A program made the translations under genes and the position numbers. Below the pieces are notes generated by a model. It had not been told where the DNA came from. It did no database searches and saw only the letters and a program-made list of their open reading frames with translations. Below, one piece after another: positions 33,407-44,599 of a stretch of 64,000 nt of DNA. The DNA is from Inia geoffrensis. Lineage: Eukaryota > Chordata > Mammalia > Artiodactyla > Iniidae. Location of the stretch: assembly GCA_036417435.1 (NCBI GenBank), contig CM070918.1, positions 31,131,523-31,195,522 on the forward strand, read 5' to 3'. Position 1 is the first letter of the stretch. The number at the start of each line of letters is the position of its first letter.

Positions 33407-33505
33407 TTAATTGAAGTGCAAAATGTCCTGGGACCTAGGGGGAGATTAAAGAGTGTTTCTTGAAGGAAGGGAGATTTGAACTGGGCCTTGACTGATATGT
33501 TACTT
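33407..33505 (+). mobile_element. L2 fragment
   Basis: GTTTCTTGAAGGAAGGGAGATTTGAACTGGGCCTTGACTG matches the L2 stretch that encodes the 'aggaggtgacatttgagctgggccttgaag' text. Its left side is displaced by the preceding L1. Confidence 0.6.
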
Positions 33506-35149
33506 GTTTATTTAAAAATATCAATTATTAGTACACGTGGGCTACACTAGCTATGATGATGGGAATTGACAGAGGGAAACGATGGCATTCCATGCTGAGG
33601 TTATAGATTAAGCAAAAGAGGCATTTTTGATGTGGATGCCAAAAGAAGTAGTAATGAATTACTTAATAGGCTTGCTAGTAGCAGATACAGTTGGTGCCCC
33701 GCCATATTACCTTGACACTCACCATTCCTGCTGAAGAGTTTTGCTAGTAGCATCTGAGAGTATTTTTACCAAAGGGCTTCTGGCAATGAGAGCAGCTGGG
33801 GCAGATGTCAGTGCCTACAGGAGCAGCCTCAACCAGTGATGAATGGGAGTTGGCGGATACCCCAGCGTTCTTGCCCCTTAGGTGGGTCAACTCTGAGATG
33901 TATTTTCCCACATTGACTCCGGTTGCCCCCGATGGAAGCCAACTCATCGATGCCCCTGGATTGGCTTCTTGGATTTCACTGTCCCTCTCTCTACTGGCTC
34001 TTCTTGTGATAACCTCTTGAATCAAATACTTACACTTACATCCTTATCTCAAGACCTCCTTCTGGACAAATTAAGACATTTATCCTTCTATAAAGTAAAA
34101 ATCCATATTTTTATTGTCTAGATAACAACAAAGAGGTTATTTATTATGTACAAACATAATTAAATAGCAAGTTAAGATAGTCCCAAATTCATATGTGTTA
34201 TATCACTCATCTATCAAATATTATTGAGCATTTTTATTGAGCAATGTTGACCATTATTTTAAGCAAAAATAAATAATATCAAACTCTGCTCACTGAATAT
34301 TACTTGCATATGAATAGGATTCATGTCACTAAATTGACAGGAATAAGCTTTGGATTTTTGTTTAAATAGGTTTATCTTTCTTCTATTGCAATCATTCTAA
34401 TATGTTTGTAACAGCCAGATGCAGTGTTGACTCAGCTGCCATTTAAACATCAAATACCTTCCATGGGTCATCCAAAGGACACTTACCTTGAGCCCAAAGT
34501 GCAATGCTGACCCAGTTATAGAAACTATATTGACTTGGTATTGCCCACCAATCTCGTTGTGAGGTTAGGACTTGGGCAATCACCAGGACAATTTAATCAG
34601 GGATCAACCTACTTTTCAAGAACAGGCTGGGATTATTTAAGTTAGTGCAAAGTTCCCTTGGATGGTGATACAACCTTTCCTTCCATATCGTTATTCTCCA
34701 CGTGTGCACACACATGCACACACAAATAATAACAGTGATAACCATTAACAGGTATTTTATAAAATTCCAATACTTTAATAAGCATTTTAATTTTTTCTTA
34801 TTCCGTTCTAGACTTTGGCCATAGAAAAATGTCATTTTCATGTGATTATAATAAGATGTCTATATTAACATTACTTTGCCAGCATTTTTTCCCCATAAGG
34901 GTTGACCCAGTGCTTTTTAGAAAGATGTCAAGGATGGAATCCTTCTAGCTGGCGTGAGTTCGGACCCTTTGTGCTGAAACCACATTTGGAGACTCAAAGA
35001 AAGAGCTCCTTTTAACTTCTGTTTTCTACTCAAAGTAATGACCTCCTAGCTCCAGCTTTTTTCAGGAATTAATATGTTTGGATAATGTCTCAGGTTGGGG
35101 GACGGCCTAGGGGACCAGGTGTAGGAGCTCGGCACTTGGCAGAGCCCTA
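33506..35149. other. Long low-copy stretch
   Basis: 1.6 kb without recognised repeats. Overlapping frames on both strands at 33744-34025 are not supported by any domain feature. An AT-rich part at 34080-34400 could be regulatory or simply neutral. Confidence 0.4.
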
Positions 35150-35290
35150 CCTTGTTTGTCATTTATTCACTCATGCGTTCACTCGACAAACATTCAGTGA
35201 GCATCTCTTGCCTACCAGACAGTGGCTATGATGCTGTCTACAGGCCATTGGTAGAGGCTGGAGACCATAACGGATCAGGAAAGTGCAAGA
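35150..35290 (+). mobile_element. L2 fragment
   Basis: CATTTATTCACTCATGCGTTCACTCGACAAACATTCAGTGAGCATCTC and ACCAGACAGTGGCTATGATGCTG match the L2 text around 'attgagcacctactatgtgccaggc'. Confidence 0.7.
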
Positions 35291-35338
35291 GATGAATGAA
35301 TACTAGAGCTGAGGATGAGCAGTTAGAACTCTTCACAG

Positions 35339-35548
35339 AAAACAGAGCAGGACAGAAACAGAGACGCAGATGTAGAAAACAAACGTGTATGGTCACCAAG
35401 GGGGAAAGTGGCAGGTAGTGGCGGTGGGATGAACTGGGAGATTAGGATTGACATATATACACTAATATGTATAAAATGGATAACTAATAAGAACCCTCTG
35501 TATAAAAAAATAAATAAAAGAAAAAGAAAAAAGAAAAAAAAAACAGAG
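35339..35548 (+). mobile_element. Young L1 3' end, short-tail variant, with TSD
   Basis: The insert reads GACAGAAACAGAGACGCAG, GGTCACCAAGGGGG, GATTAGGATTGACATATATACAC, AATGGATAACTAATAAGAACCC, then TCTGTATAAAAAAATAAATAAAAG. It lacks the usual GCACAGGGAACTC...ACATTGTAAATCAAC terminus and goes directly to an A-rich tail. TSD AAAACAGAG at 35339-35347 and 35540-35548. Confidence 0.88.
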
Positions 35549-35854
35549 GCACCAGGGGAGCAGACTGGAACCGAGGACCCCAAATACCAGAGACTGGCAC
35601 AATGAGAAGCTTGTAATCTAATCCATCCGACAGACAAGCACTAGAAAGACAGGCCATAAATGCTCAGCAGACATTTCAGATCAAAGAAGGGGGTGGTCAG
35701 GTATGAGGATTACAGATTTAAGACATTAGTGACAGGGACACACCCTGAAGATGACAGCACAGACCTGCCTCGTGCATCTTGAATGTGGCCGCTATGAAGA
35801 CAGAAAGCCCAAGCATAACATATCTGTGATCTGCTGCTGGGATCGCCGAGAGCC

Positions 35855-36090
35855 TCGTGGACTTGAACCAGGCCACCTGGATTTGAGACCCACATGGAAG
35901 CTAAGTGATCTCAGGTAAGTTACTTAACCTCCCAAGGCCATGGTTTCCAGATCTGTAAAATGGTGATGACATACAAGTGCTTAGCTCGCAGGGTTGTAAT
36001 GAGGCCTAAATAAATTAATCCTTGTAAAGTGCTTAGAACAGTGCCTGGCACAAAGTCAGTACGTATATAAGAGCTATTAAATAAAATTAA
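35855..36090 (+). mobile_element. MIR
   Basis: A well-preserved plus MIR: GGATTTGAGACCCACATGG, GGTAAGTTACTTAACCTCCC, TTTCCAGATCTGTAAAATGGTGATGAC, GTAAAGTGCTTAGAACAGTGCCTGGCACAAAG and AGAGCTATTAAATA. Confidence 0.9.
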
Positions 36091-36344
36091 TACTTTGTGA
36101 GAGAATGCATTTCTTGATAATTCTTGATTGATTCTTTTCAGCGTCCATAACCACCATCATTTTCAGAAGCTTAGAAATCCAGATGAACCCATGGTCTTTC
36201 CTCTTTCTAATGGTCTGCATGTGGCTCTAACCACGGCTTCCTTCCCTCACCATGGTGGTCACTATCTCCTACCCATCTTCCCCCCAACCATGGGTGCCTT
36301 CACTGTTGTGTCCTGTTGGTTGGTGAGTCAGTTTGAAGCCTCTT

Positions 36345-36485
36345 TTTTAAAAAAAAATTTATTTTACTGAAGTATAGTTGATTTACAATGTTGTGTTAAT
36401 TTCTGCTGTACAGCAAAGCAATTCCATTATACACACATATACATTCTTTCTCATATTCTTTTCCATCATGGTTTATCATGTATCA
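36345..36485 (-). mobile_element. Antisense L1 3' end, very short
   Basis: TTTATTTTACTGAAGTATAGTTGATTTACAATGTTGTG, then TTCTGCTGTACAGCAAAGCA and TTCTTTTCCATCATGGTTTATC. It is the reverse of the cetartiodactyl L1 terminus, 5' truncated to about 130 bp. No clear TSD was found. Confidence 0.85.
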
Positions 36486-37445
36486 CAGCCTTACATTTTT
36501 GCCTGTCTTGTGTCTTTGAGCATTGATACTTAAACCTCCAGACCCCCTAGCTGGTTACGTATGAGCATGGTGCCTCTGGTGATACCTTCCATTCGGAAAG
36601 TCATATCTTACTCCAATCTGGTAGGGTGTGGATGTTTTGATGCAGGGCTCCTCGCAGCCAGACTTTATGACTCAGCAAGAGAGTGAAAGCCATCCCTGCC
36701 CCAAGTTCATCTTGCATATTTGAGTCAGGCAGGAGGCATTTCTTTGAAAGTTACATAAGGATGCCCTAGCTCCCAGGCCTTTTCTCAGATCCCAAGCCTG
36801 GGAAGCATTGCCAAGAAGGCCCCAGCTGCTTGGTGGAAGGCTTAACTCCAGGAATGGTGTCATCCTTTCAGTGGCTAACAACAAACAGGAAGACAGACTA
36901 CACATCTCATGCACACTGCCGCCTGCTGAGGGCCCCGGAGCAGGGATTTGGTGAGGACTAGGGAAGAGGGTACAGAATCCAGTCTCCTTCCTCTTCTTTT
37001 TCTTTTACAGAAAGACTCTTTGTTTTTGTCATTCTATGCATGAGCTAAGCAGATTACAGTAAAGAGAAATTGGGCAGGCCCAGGTATCTAGGAGATGGGA
37101 GAGAATTTGCATCCCAATTGTGGAACACATCAAAAGGCTATTCTTCCTGCCTCCATTGGAAGGTACAGTTCAGTTTGGGGACTATTTAAATAAGACCATA
37201 CCTTTTCCTTCAAATTCTAGCTGGAGGAGGCTCTGAGGATGACCCAGGGAACCCTGGAAGGAAAGGGCAACAGCCTTGTGTACCCAGAGGTCCCCACTGG
37301 ACTTGATGGTTGAAAGCTGTTCAAGCTATTTCCATATTTGAGGCTGCTAGTGTTTTCAAAAAAGAAGAAATGCTGTAAGATGATTCCAAAAAAAATAAAT
37401 TGGCTATATCAAATGGTGACTTTGGGCAAAATAATACATTTAACA

Positions 37446-37472
37446 CACCCAACACACACACACACACACACA
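37446..37472. repeat. (CA)n microsatellite, short
   Basis: CACCCAACACACACACACAC continues to about 37472. Short, probably stable. Confidence 0.9.
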
Positions 37473-37854
37473 ATGCAATGATTGTGTGCGTGACTTCATT
37501 TGTGAAAAATGTCAAAAGTTTGTCTTTGAGGAACAGGATGGAAATGGGGCTCTTGCCAGATGGTCCCCGTACCCTCCACCCCCAGCCCCCAGATGGTTCT
37601 GTCCACGATGCTTCACAGAGAGAAGGCCTCCCCTCTCCCCCACTGCATAAATACCCACACCCCCATGGAAGACCCCATCCCTCATTCGCCTACCTCCCCA
37701 AGAAGCGTTCTGTATGCCTTAATTCCAACTCCTTCTTTTTTTTTCTTCTCCTTTTAAAAACCATAGACTTCCAAAAGAGACTTCCCCTGAAAGCAAAGCA
37801 TTCTCTTTGGTTTTGAATAAACCTGAAAATTCTCTCCTGTATCAACTCCCCTTC

Positions 37855-37856
37855 AC

Positions 37857-37917
<61 letters not shown>
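37855..37917. repeat. (CA)n microsatellite, long
   Basis: About 30 pure CA units, the longest CA tract in the window and a likely polymorphic locus. The valine-cysteine frame on the minus strand is an artefact. Confidence 0.98.
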
Positions 37918-37920
<3 letters not shown>

Positions 37921-38089
37921 GAAACACAGCTCCAGTGCTCTGCCTGCATGGTCCTATTTCTGCCCCTTCTATGCAGACTTATTTCATAAAAACGTCAGCT
38001 ATTAAGTTAACATTATTTAAGGGGCTTTCGGTTTTAGTTCCTGAATGCAACCTAAGCTGGATGGGGAAAGGCCTGCCATGAAGTCCCTG

Positions 38090-38440
38090 CTGTATAAAAC
38101 CTGATCCACAGAGGTACTAAATCAATAACCTGGCTGTGGGCTCCCCCGGCCGCCTCTCTATTTATCACCGCAGTAACGATAATGATCTGATTTAGAGTGA
38201 ACCCTACTGAGGGTCCAAGCCCCGCACAAGCTGTAATATGATCTGCGGGGGAGGGCTGAGAACCCGAAACAATGTGAAGAAACCCTGTCAGATAAATAAA
38301 ACAAACTGTTTGTCCATTAAATAGCGCTGTCAGGAAGAGGACGGGGAAGCCAAACAGAGCTAAATTCAATTCTTTTATGGAGACACAAAGCCAGGAACAC
38401 CTGAAGCAAGCTGGGGAAATAACCTCACTCGGAAATAAGT
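38090..38440. promoter_or_regulatory. Candidate conserved non-coding element
   Basis: A repeat-free block dense in developmental-type motifs: SOX core AACAATG (38268-38274), forkhead-like ATAAATAAAACAAAC (38292-38306), CCATTAAA (38314-38321), and GATA words. The 105-residue minus frame here looks accidental. The enhancer role is inferred, not shown. Confidence 0.35.
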
Positions 38441-38662
38441 GGAGGGGGTGTTGGTGGAAGCGGGTAGTAGTCTGATTTAGTGAGGTCTCTGTGGTCTTTG
38501 ATCTCAGGAAAATTCTGTACCCTCCGTGGGGGCTAGTCGATCCATCTGTGAAATGGGACGCATCCGCTTGGTGTCGTCCACCTCACTGGGTGGTTGACAT
38601 GATCCTATGGATGACTTACATAAAAAGTGTTCTGATGAAGAAGGAAGTGACTCCATGAAGTT

Positions 38663-38878
38663 CAGAACTGCAGTGGTTGGGAGTCCGCCTGCCGATGCAG
38701 GGGACACGGGTTCGTGCCCCGGTCCGGGAAGATCCCACACGCCGCGGAGCAGCTGGGCCCGTGAGCCATGGCCGCTGAGCCTGCGCGTCCGGAGCCTGCG
38801 CTCCGCAACGGGAGAGGCCACACCAGTGAGAGGCCCGCGTACCGCAAAAAGAAAACAAAAACAAAAACAGAATTGCAG
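38663..38878 (+). mobile_element. CHR-2-type SINE, 5' truncated, with TSD
   Basis: The SINE begins at about 38674 inside the consensus (GTGGTTGGGAGTCCGCC), missing roughly the first 20 bases, and continues through GGAGCAGCTGGGCCCGTG to GCGTACCGC and a GAAAACAAAAAC tail. TSD CAGAACTGCAG at 38663-38673 and CAGAATTGCAG at 38868-38878 bounds the truncated end. Confidence 0.94.
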
Positions 38879-39850
38879 GTACCTAGGGAGGTCAAGCTGG
38901 TTACAGAAGTGTTGAACCAGAGAAGGAAGATGAAGGGGGCAACGGTGACAGCGCCACCAGCGTGGCGGCACAGAAACACAGCCCACCGCCTCCAGGTCTT
39001 GGAATTTTTTCTGAAGAAGATCAAATATGGAGTTTAATGGGAAATCTCAAGAATTCAAAGTGTTGGCAGCTACTGTTAAGAATTTTTTAGAATTCTGTGT
39101 GTGTTTAGTTTAAAACCTCTTTGTATTTAGTTGAAAAATTGTGGGTTAGATGTGGTCTGTGGTCTGTGACCTCTAGACTAAAGCAAAGCAAGGTGGAGTC
39201 TTTTATGATTATCACCATTAATCTGTGCTTCATGTCAGACAGAAGGGACATGAAGGAAGCAGAAACACCAGTGCCCATTCTCAAATCCACCGGTAGACCT
39301 CGCATTTGTGTCGGCTCCTTCAACTTTGAGAGGTACTTCTACTGGATCTATACCACACCTCACTGGGTACTACATAGAATCTTTAGATAACAAAGATTCT
39401 CTCCCACTAGATATATTATGTTTTAACTGTCCTCTGAGCTTTTCATTCCTAGAGAACATTGGCCCTGCCCCTGGTAAGTATTTTTCAATGGAAGCATTGA
39501 TGGCATTTTGCAGACGCTAAATGTCAATGGCTCCCTCACTGCTGACCACGAGGCCTAGGGCAACAAAAAATGCCCCTTCCTTTTAAAAACAAGACACAAG
39601 AACAACCCTCTGCTGTTTCACACTTGTGGAAACCAAAGAGTCCCATTCTGGACGAAGACCAATTTGTCTCCACAGATGGTCAATATAACCAGCCCAGGCC
39701 TTTGTGATGGGCTTCCCAAAGCAGCCAAGAGTCTTTGCTCTGTGAGTTCTGAGCCTCTTAGAACAATGGAGGCCAAGCCAGCAGACAGGAAAAGAGGGTT
39801 TTCTGGAGGGTAGTCTGTGGCTTTGGTTCCACCTCCAGGCTCTGAGTCAC
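38879..39850. other. Low-copy stretch
   Basis: No repeat was recognised. Frames at 39105-39390 overlap on both strands and lack domains. No gene is called. Confidence 0.4.
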
Positions 39851-40098
39851 CAGTGTTATTTCTTTTTTTTTTTCTTTTTTTTGCAGTACGCGGGCTTCTC
39901 ACTGTCGTGGCCTCTCCCGTTGCGGAGCACAGGCTCCGGACGCGCAGGCCCAGCTGCCACGGCTCACAGGCTCACGGGCTCAGCCGCTCCGCGGCACGTG
40001 GGATCTTCCCGGACCGGGGCACGAACCCGTGTCCCCTGCATCGGCAGGCGGGCTCTCAACACTGCGCCACCAGGGAAGCCCCAGCAGTCTTATTTCTT
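39851..40098 (-). mobile_element. CHR-2-type SINE with small internal insertion
   Basis: Minus-strand SINE from GGGCTTCCCTGGTGGCGCAG near 40084 to GCGTACTGCAAAAAA at about 39886. The centre carries a partial repeat of GGCTCAC (GGCTCACAGGCTCACGGGCTC on the plus strand at 39960-39980). TSD CAGTGTTATTTCTT at 39851-39864 and CAGTCTTATTTCTT at 40085-40098. Confidence 0.94.
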
Positions 40099-40335
40099 AA
40101 ACAAACAGGATCCTGGGCCTCATTCTGGCAGGCCTCAGGGTATGGACCAGGGACATATTTATTTTTATAAACGGCTTCACTGGTGGATCTAGACCACTGT
40201 GAGAGCCACTGCTTTAATCAAAGCATTAGCGCTTCCTTTTCTTTCTCAGACGTGCTTGTTTTACAGAATCACCTGGAAATCTTTACGAAATATGGCTCTT
40301 TAGGAACATGTCTAGGAGACTATTTAGATATTGGA
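40099..40335. mobile_element. Possible MER5-like DNA element
   Basis: Words such as TTTTATAAACGGCTTCACTGGTGG, ACCACTGTGAGAGCCACTGC and CAGAATCACCTGGAAATC resemble MER5-type hAT elements ('gagaaccactg', 'cagaatcacctggg'). The match is partial and the order uncertain. Confidence 0.4.
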
Positions 40336-40987
40336 TCAATTTTTACATGACTGTTGTGGGCATGGAGCTCTTGTATCTTTGCTATGTTTCTGGAGAAGCC
40401 GGTCCGCTTATCCCCACATTACAGATGGCAAAGCTGACACCCAGAAATGGAACATGACCGCTGCACCCAAGGCTATAATAAGATTCAAGTGTCTTATCTT
40501 TTTCCTAAGGGTGTTACCATCACCTTTTCCTGAAGAACTTATGGCCAACCTGCTGCATTCAATCTGTTCTCCATTGGGCAAAATTAATTTTCTGAGGCAG
40601 CGGCAGTGGAGTATTTCTTTGCATTGAATTATATTTTTTCATGAACTTTGTGTTTGTTGTTGAGTAATTCTCTTTCCCCAACAGGCAGGAAGCAGTTTCT
40701 GTGCTTCCTTGGCTCTGAGGTGGTTTATGGCAGAGCTCCACGGCTTTTATTTCCAAAATCTCAGGCTCATTGAGGAGGCTCAAGGGATTCCTCAACTCAA
40801 GGGAGTAGTTCTTGGAGACTCTAAGCGAGGAGGAGATGGAGGTTCAACATCAAAATTAAAATGACGGAAAATACAGATAATGTGAAATATTTTGCTTACC
40901 TAAGTTTTTAGACTAGAAGTCTGTCGGGGAGTCTTTAGTTGTGATATAAATGACCTGTTGGCATTTTCAATTTGAACCATTTCAGAG
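40336..40987. other. Low-copy stretch with MIR remnant
   Basis: Bases 40410-40480 (CACATTACAGATGGCAAAGCTGACACCCAG) look like a reversed MIR core. The remainder, including frames at 40331-40627 and 40559-40795, shows nothing recognisable. Confidence 0.4.
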
Positions 40988-41275
40988 GAAGTTAGTCTTT
41001 TTTTTAATTTTATATTGGACCATAGTTGTTGATTCACAATGGTGTATTAGTTTCAGGTGTACAGCAAAGTGATTCAGTTATACATATACATACATCTATT
41101 CTTTTTCAAATTCTTTCCCATTTAGGTTATTACAGATTATTGAGCAGAGTTCCCTGTGCTATGCAATAGGTCCTTGTTGGTTATCTATTTTAAATATAAT
41201 AGTGTATATTGTGTATATGATATACACAATAGTGTATATTGGTATATTGTGTATAATAGTGTATATGAAGTTAGT
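40988..41275 (-). mobile_element. Antisense young L1 3' end with perfect TSD
   Basis: Reverse L1 terminus: GACCATAGTTGTTGATTCACAATGG, TTTCAGGTGTACAGCAAAGTG, GAGTTCCCTGTGCTATGCAATAGG, GGTTATCTATTTTAAATATAATAG. A perfect TSD GAAGTTAGT lies at 40988-40996 and 41267-41275. The 5' truncated end (41191-41266) carries a TA/GTAT-rich inverted-repeat array. Confidence 0.95.
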
Positions 41276-41499
41276 ACTAAAGAGAAAAAATTATATACAT
41301 GGAGAAAATTTATTTTTTTTATTTTAAGGGATTCCTTAAGTGAAAAAAAAATCTTTTATATTCATTCAAGTGAATATACACATGACCTAAAGAAGGTTAA
41401 GAATAAAGAAAATAAAAAAGGAATGTATAGGTCCATAGGAGTGGAAAATCCAGGGGTACAAATGATTTTAGCCACAACCTAATCCAGAGCATCAAATAA

Positions 41500-41905
41500 T
41501 AATATCAGGAGTCTCCTTACCTCTCTCTGTCTCCATCTCTGCATTGGCAGTGGTGCCCCTCAGGCTCCTGGACCACATCCTCCCAGCCTAGCAATTCTAA
41601 TGCAACCGGCACTTATTCTCATTGGCCCGCCTTAAAACGTGTGCCCATCCTGGGTCCATCATAAGGAACAAAGTGTAGAATAGAACATGCCATTTGGCCA
41701 GGCTTGGGTCATATGTACATCCTGGATGTGGGAAGGCAGGGGGCCCATCTATCTAATCTACATGGACAGACAATGGAGATATGGTGACTCCCAAAAGAAG
41801 AAGGAAAAAAAAAAGAGAAAAAAACCCAGGACTGTTAGAGAAAAAAGGGGAATTGATCCTGGTCAAGAATGAACAACAGATGTTTCCTACAAAGGGAGAC
41901 AAGAT
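41500..41905 (+). mobile_element. Unclassified repeat family X, copy 2
   Basis: GCAGTGGTGCCCCTCAGGCTCCTGG, TTCTCATTGGCCCGCCTTAAAACG, CATTTGGCCAGGCTTGGGTCATATG, CATGGACAGACAATGGAG, CAAGAATGAACAACAGATGTTTCC. Similar in word order to 28960-29245. Same strand. Confidence 0.5.
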
Positions 41906-42077
41906 GGATGTAGGGAAAGGAACCAAGTCCATTTTCTTCTTTTCTGTCTCACATTAGCATTCCTTAAATAAAAGCAAGAAGTCAAAACAGTGAAACAAAC
42001 ACCCATTGAGAATAAAATCAAAGAAAAAGCCCTTCTCTAGTAGTAAAAAATTCTAACTTGATATTGTTGTCAAGAAA

Positions 42078-42104
42078 GCTTTTTTTTTTTTTTTTTTTTT
42101 TCTT
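42078..42104. repeat. Poly(T) run
   Basis: About 22 T residues followed by CTTTT. No attached retroelement body was recognised on either side. Confidence 0.85.
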
Positions 42105-42345
42105 TTAAGAACCTACAGTAACTCAGCTTGGTTAATAAAGTGTTTGCTTAAGTACATTATGGAAGTCTTTTGGGAGACTATTGAATCAATTAGAATGATT
42201 TGTAATTAGCACACCAACCAAATGACAGGGTGTCTCTAAATTGCTTGAAAAGAGTTTGCTCTCTTAAAGGACTCGTATATCCCCCTTATGAACTTAATTA
42301 CATGAGTAATATGCTTAGTAGCCTTTTAAAATGTTTTCAGAAAAT
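42105..42345. promoter_or_regulatory. Candidate conserved AT-rich element
   Basis: Repeat-free, with TAATTA at 42203-42208 (in TTGTAATTAGC) and 42295-42300 (in CTTAATTACATG), and further TCAATTAG and TTAATAAAG words. No coding frame. The regulatory role is inferred from motifs only. Confidence 0.28.
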
Positions 42346-42774
42346 AAATTTCAGGAAAAAAGTTTCTGTATGAAATATCAAAAATTCTAAATTAAGTGAT
42401 TTTGAACAACTGGAAAGATACTATCTTAATTAGAAAGATTCCTCACCCCCCCCCCAGTAGAAAATTATTCACAAATGCTTATGGAACAGACAATCAGAAG
42501 CAGTGATTTTTGAAAATTCTGACTGATATGAAGACATCATGTCAGACCCTGAAGCTTAAGGATGTTTACAAATACAAAACCGTGTTAAAAAGGGCTATAT
42601 ACGTTTTTCAGAGGTTTTACAAGTGAGATTGGGAATGAGCTGAACAGTTTTATAAGTTCCCCAGACCTGAATGGGCAAACGCTCATTCATGAGGTACAAT
42701 TTTAGTTTTGAAAATTTCTAGAACCCAGTTTGAGAGCAGGGCCAACCCACAAACATATGTATGGCCTTTAGGTC
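42346..42774. other. Low-copy stretch
   Basis: No repeat or gene recognised. A short C-run lies at 42447-42455. Confidence 0.4.
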
Positions 42775-42950
42775 AACCACAGAGGTTCTGACGTCAGGCA
42801 AAACCTGGATTCATATTCTAATGCTTTCCTTCCTATAGCTGTGGAATCTTAGGCAAATTACTTACTCCTTCTCAGTTTATACTTTGTCAGAAAAATGGAG
42901 ATGATGGCAATAATAGATTTGGTGGGGTTAAATAAAAATGTACATATCTT
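42775..42950 (+). mobile_element. MIR
   Basis: TCTGACGTCAGGCAAAACCTGGATTCATATTC, GCTGTGGAATCTTAGGCAAATTACTTACTCC, CAGAAAAATGGAGATGATGG, GTGGGGTTAAATAAAAATG. Confidence 0.82.
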
Positions 42951-43159
42951 GTATATAGTAACCCCATAGTGGTTGCAGAAAGACTTCTGGGTTAACAGCG
43001 AGTAGATCCTGGGGAATTAACCCACTTTTATCTTACTCTAGTGAATAACCTGGAAGGTATAGAAGGGTCTCCATAACAGGTTAGAGCAAAGTTTGGATAG
43101 TGTAGAATGTTTAATAGTGTAAGTGTGATTTCAGGCAAATCATGTTTACAGCACCTCTT

Positions 43160-43310
43160 AAGGGGAAGCAGTGTTCATGCATTTGCTCATTCATTCTCTT
43201 ATCCCATGGATAGTAATGCCTACAGATATTAATTGAGCTCTACTGTGCGCTGGGCATGGGGCTGAATGTTGGAAATACAGTGGAAGATAAAACCCATAAG
43301 GTAGCCATAA
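43160..43310 (+). mobile_element. L2 fragment
   Basis: CATTTGCTCATTCATTCTC, TTAATTGAGCTCTACTGTGCGCTGGGCATGGGGCTGAATG and GGAAATACAGTGGAAGATAAAACC match the L2 'ctactatgtgccaggcact' region. Confidence 0.78.
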
Positions 43311-43599
43311 ACTCTCATAAACTTAACAACTTTGGTTAATTTCAACTTGTCATCATTTTTCTTGAGCAATAAAACCTGTGGTATTTTGTCATATCCATCC
43401 AGCCAAGAACAATAGAGGACAAAACAGCTTCCCACCTCGTGACTGTTGTTCGAAGAGCTAATACGTGTGATGTACTTGTCACAGGGCTTGCTCACAATAC
43501 AAGAAATAGCTCAATACATGTAAAGGTTTCAACTGCAACTACAATGATCATTTTGTGATTTTTAAGTTTTTTTTAAGCACTATAATATTGTTGGAAACA

Positions 43600-43795
43600 T
43601 TCAACAGAGCTGGGTTCAGATCTGAGTCTGTCTTGTAACAGCTGATGATCTTGGGCAAATGATATAACCTAAGTTTTAGTTTCCTCATCTATAAAATGGG
43701 TACTTTTCAGGGCCTGCTCATAGGGTGAGTGAGATATTGCCTATAAAGTGGCTTGCATAGTACAGGGAATGTTGTAAATGCTCACTAGCGGCCAT
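43600..43795 (+). mobile_element. MIR
   Basis: AGAGCTGGGTTCAGATCTGAGTC, CAGCTGATGATCTTGGGCAAATGATATAACC, GTTTCCTCATCTATAAAATGGGTA and GTAAATGCTCACTAGCGG. Confidence 0.86.
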
Positions 43796-43844
43796 AATCA
43801 TCAGAATAAGTAAAACTTATGTTACCATTTTAAGTTGATATAGT

Positions 43845-44030
43845 ATTTTCACTTAGATATTCTCATTTAATGCTTACAACAGACTGTAAGAGAAGGGTCA
43901 TTAACATTATTGTCATCATTATCATCACCAGCCTATTTATAAAATGAGAAGGGGTTCCATGATTTTCCCAAGATCACAGGGCACGTAAGTGGCAAGGTTG
44001 GTCCTTTGTCCTAGAAAGCATCACTGGATT
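43845..44030 (-). mobile_element. MIR, antisense
   Basis: Reverse MIR: TTTAATGCTTACAACAGACTG, TTATAAAATGAGAAGGGG, TTCCCAAGATCACAGGGCACGTAAGTGGCAAGG. Only about 50 bp from the plus MIR before it, in opposite orientation. Confidence 0.75.
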
Positions 44031-44599
44031 TACCAGCAATTTTCAAAGTGATCCTTTCTACCAGAGAGTACACTTCTTAGATGGTTGTACCAGGGATTCG
44101 GCAGTGACCAGGACAGGTCTGAGCTCACCCTTCTGGTTGCACAATTTGGTGGGAAGCATAACTTGAAGAGTTGGGAGCTGTGAAAAGCCCATGCCTCCCG
44201 CCATGGACAGTGCCTCTGTTCAGTCATCTGCCATTTAACGGATACTCAAAGATTCCTTCAGTCTTGCTGCCAAAGTCATTTAAACCATAGTCATGCTAAC
44301 ATATCTTCATTAAAATATTGTTGAAAACAATGCTACTTTTGGAGAAAATTCCCTGAAACAGCTGGTGCAACTATCACCTTCCCCCATCCCTCTGGCCAAA
44401 CTGCCAGGGAATGTGAGTCCAGCATTAGTAGATTTTCTGATTTAAAAAAAAGAAAAAAGCTGATAATCTGGATTTTGATGTGAAATCTCCATATTTTCAA
44501 AATATTGACTCAAAACAAAACCAAAACATGACTATTGACTAGATAAGGTTTGGGGATTGCTATTTGTAATCTCAGCTGCAACCAGGGTCCTGATTCATT
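44031..44599. other. Low-copy stretch
   Basis: No repeat or gene recognised in about 570 bp. Confidence 0.4.

Larger units (their letters stand above)
36486..38089. other. Low-copy stretch with CA microsatellites
   Basis: 1.6 kb with no transposon recognised. Two CA tracts are entered separately. A frame at 37400-37816 runs through the first tract and shows only proline/histidine-rich low complexity, so no gene is called. Confidence 0.4.

Noticed and set aside
37400..37816. 138-residue plus-strand frame
   Set aside because: Crosses a CA tract and a pyrimidine run; no domain, start context or splice support.
38504..38986. 160-residue minus-strand frame
   Set aside because: The centre is antisense CHR-2 SINE; the ends are unrelated flank.
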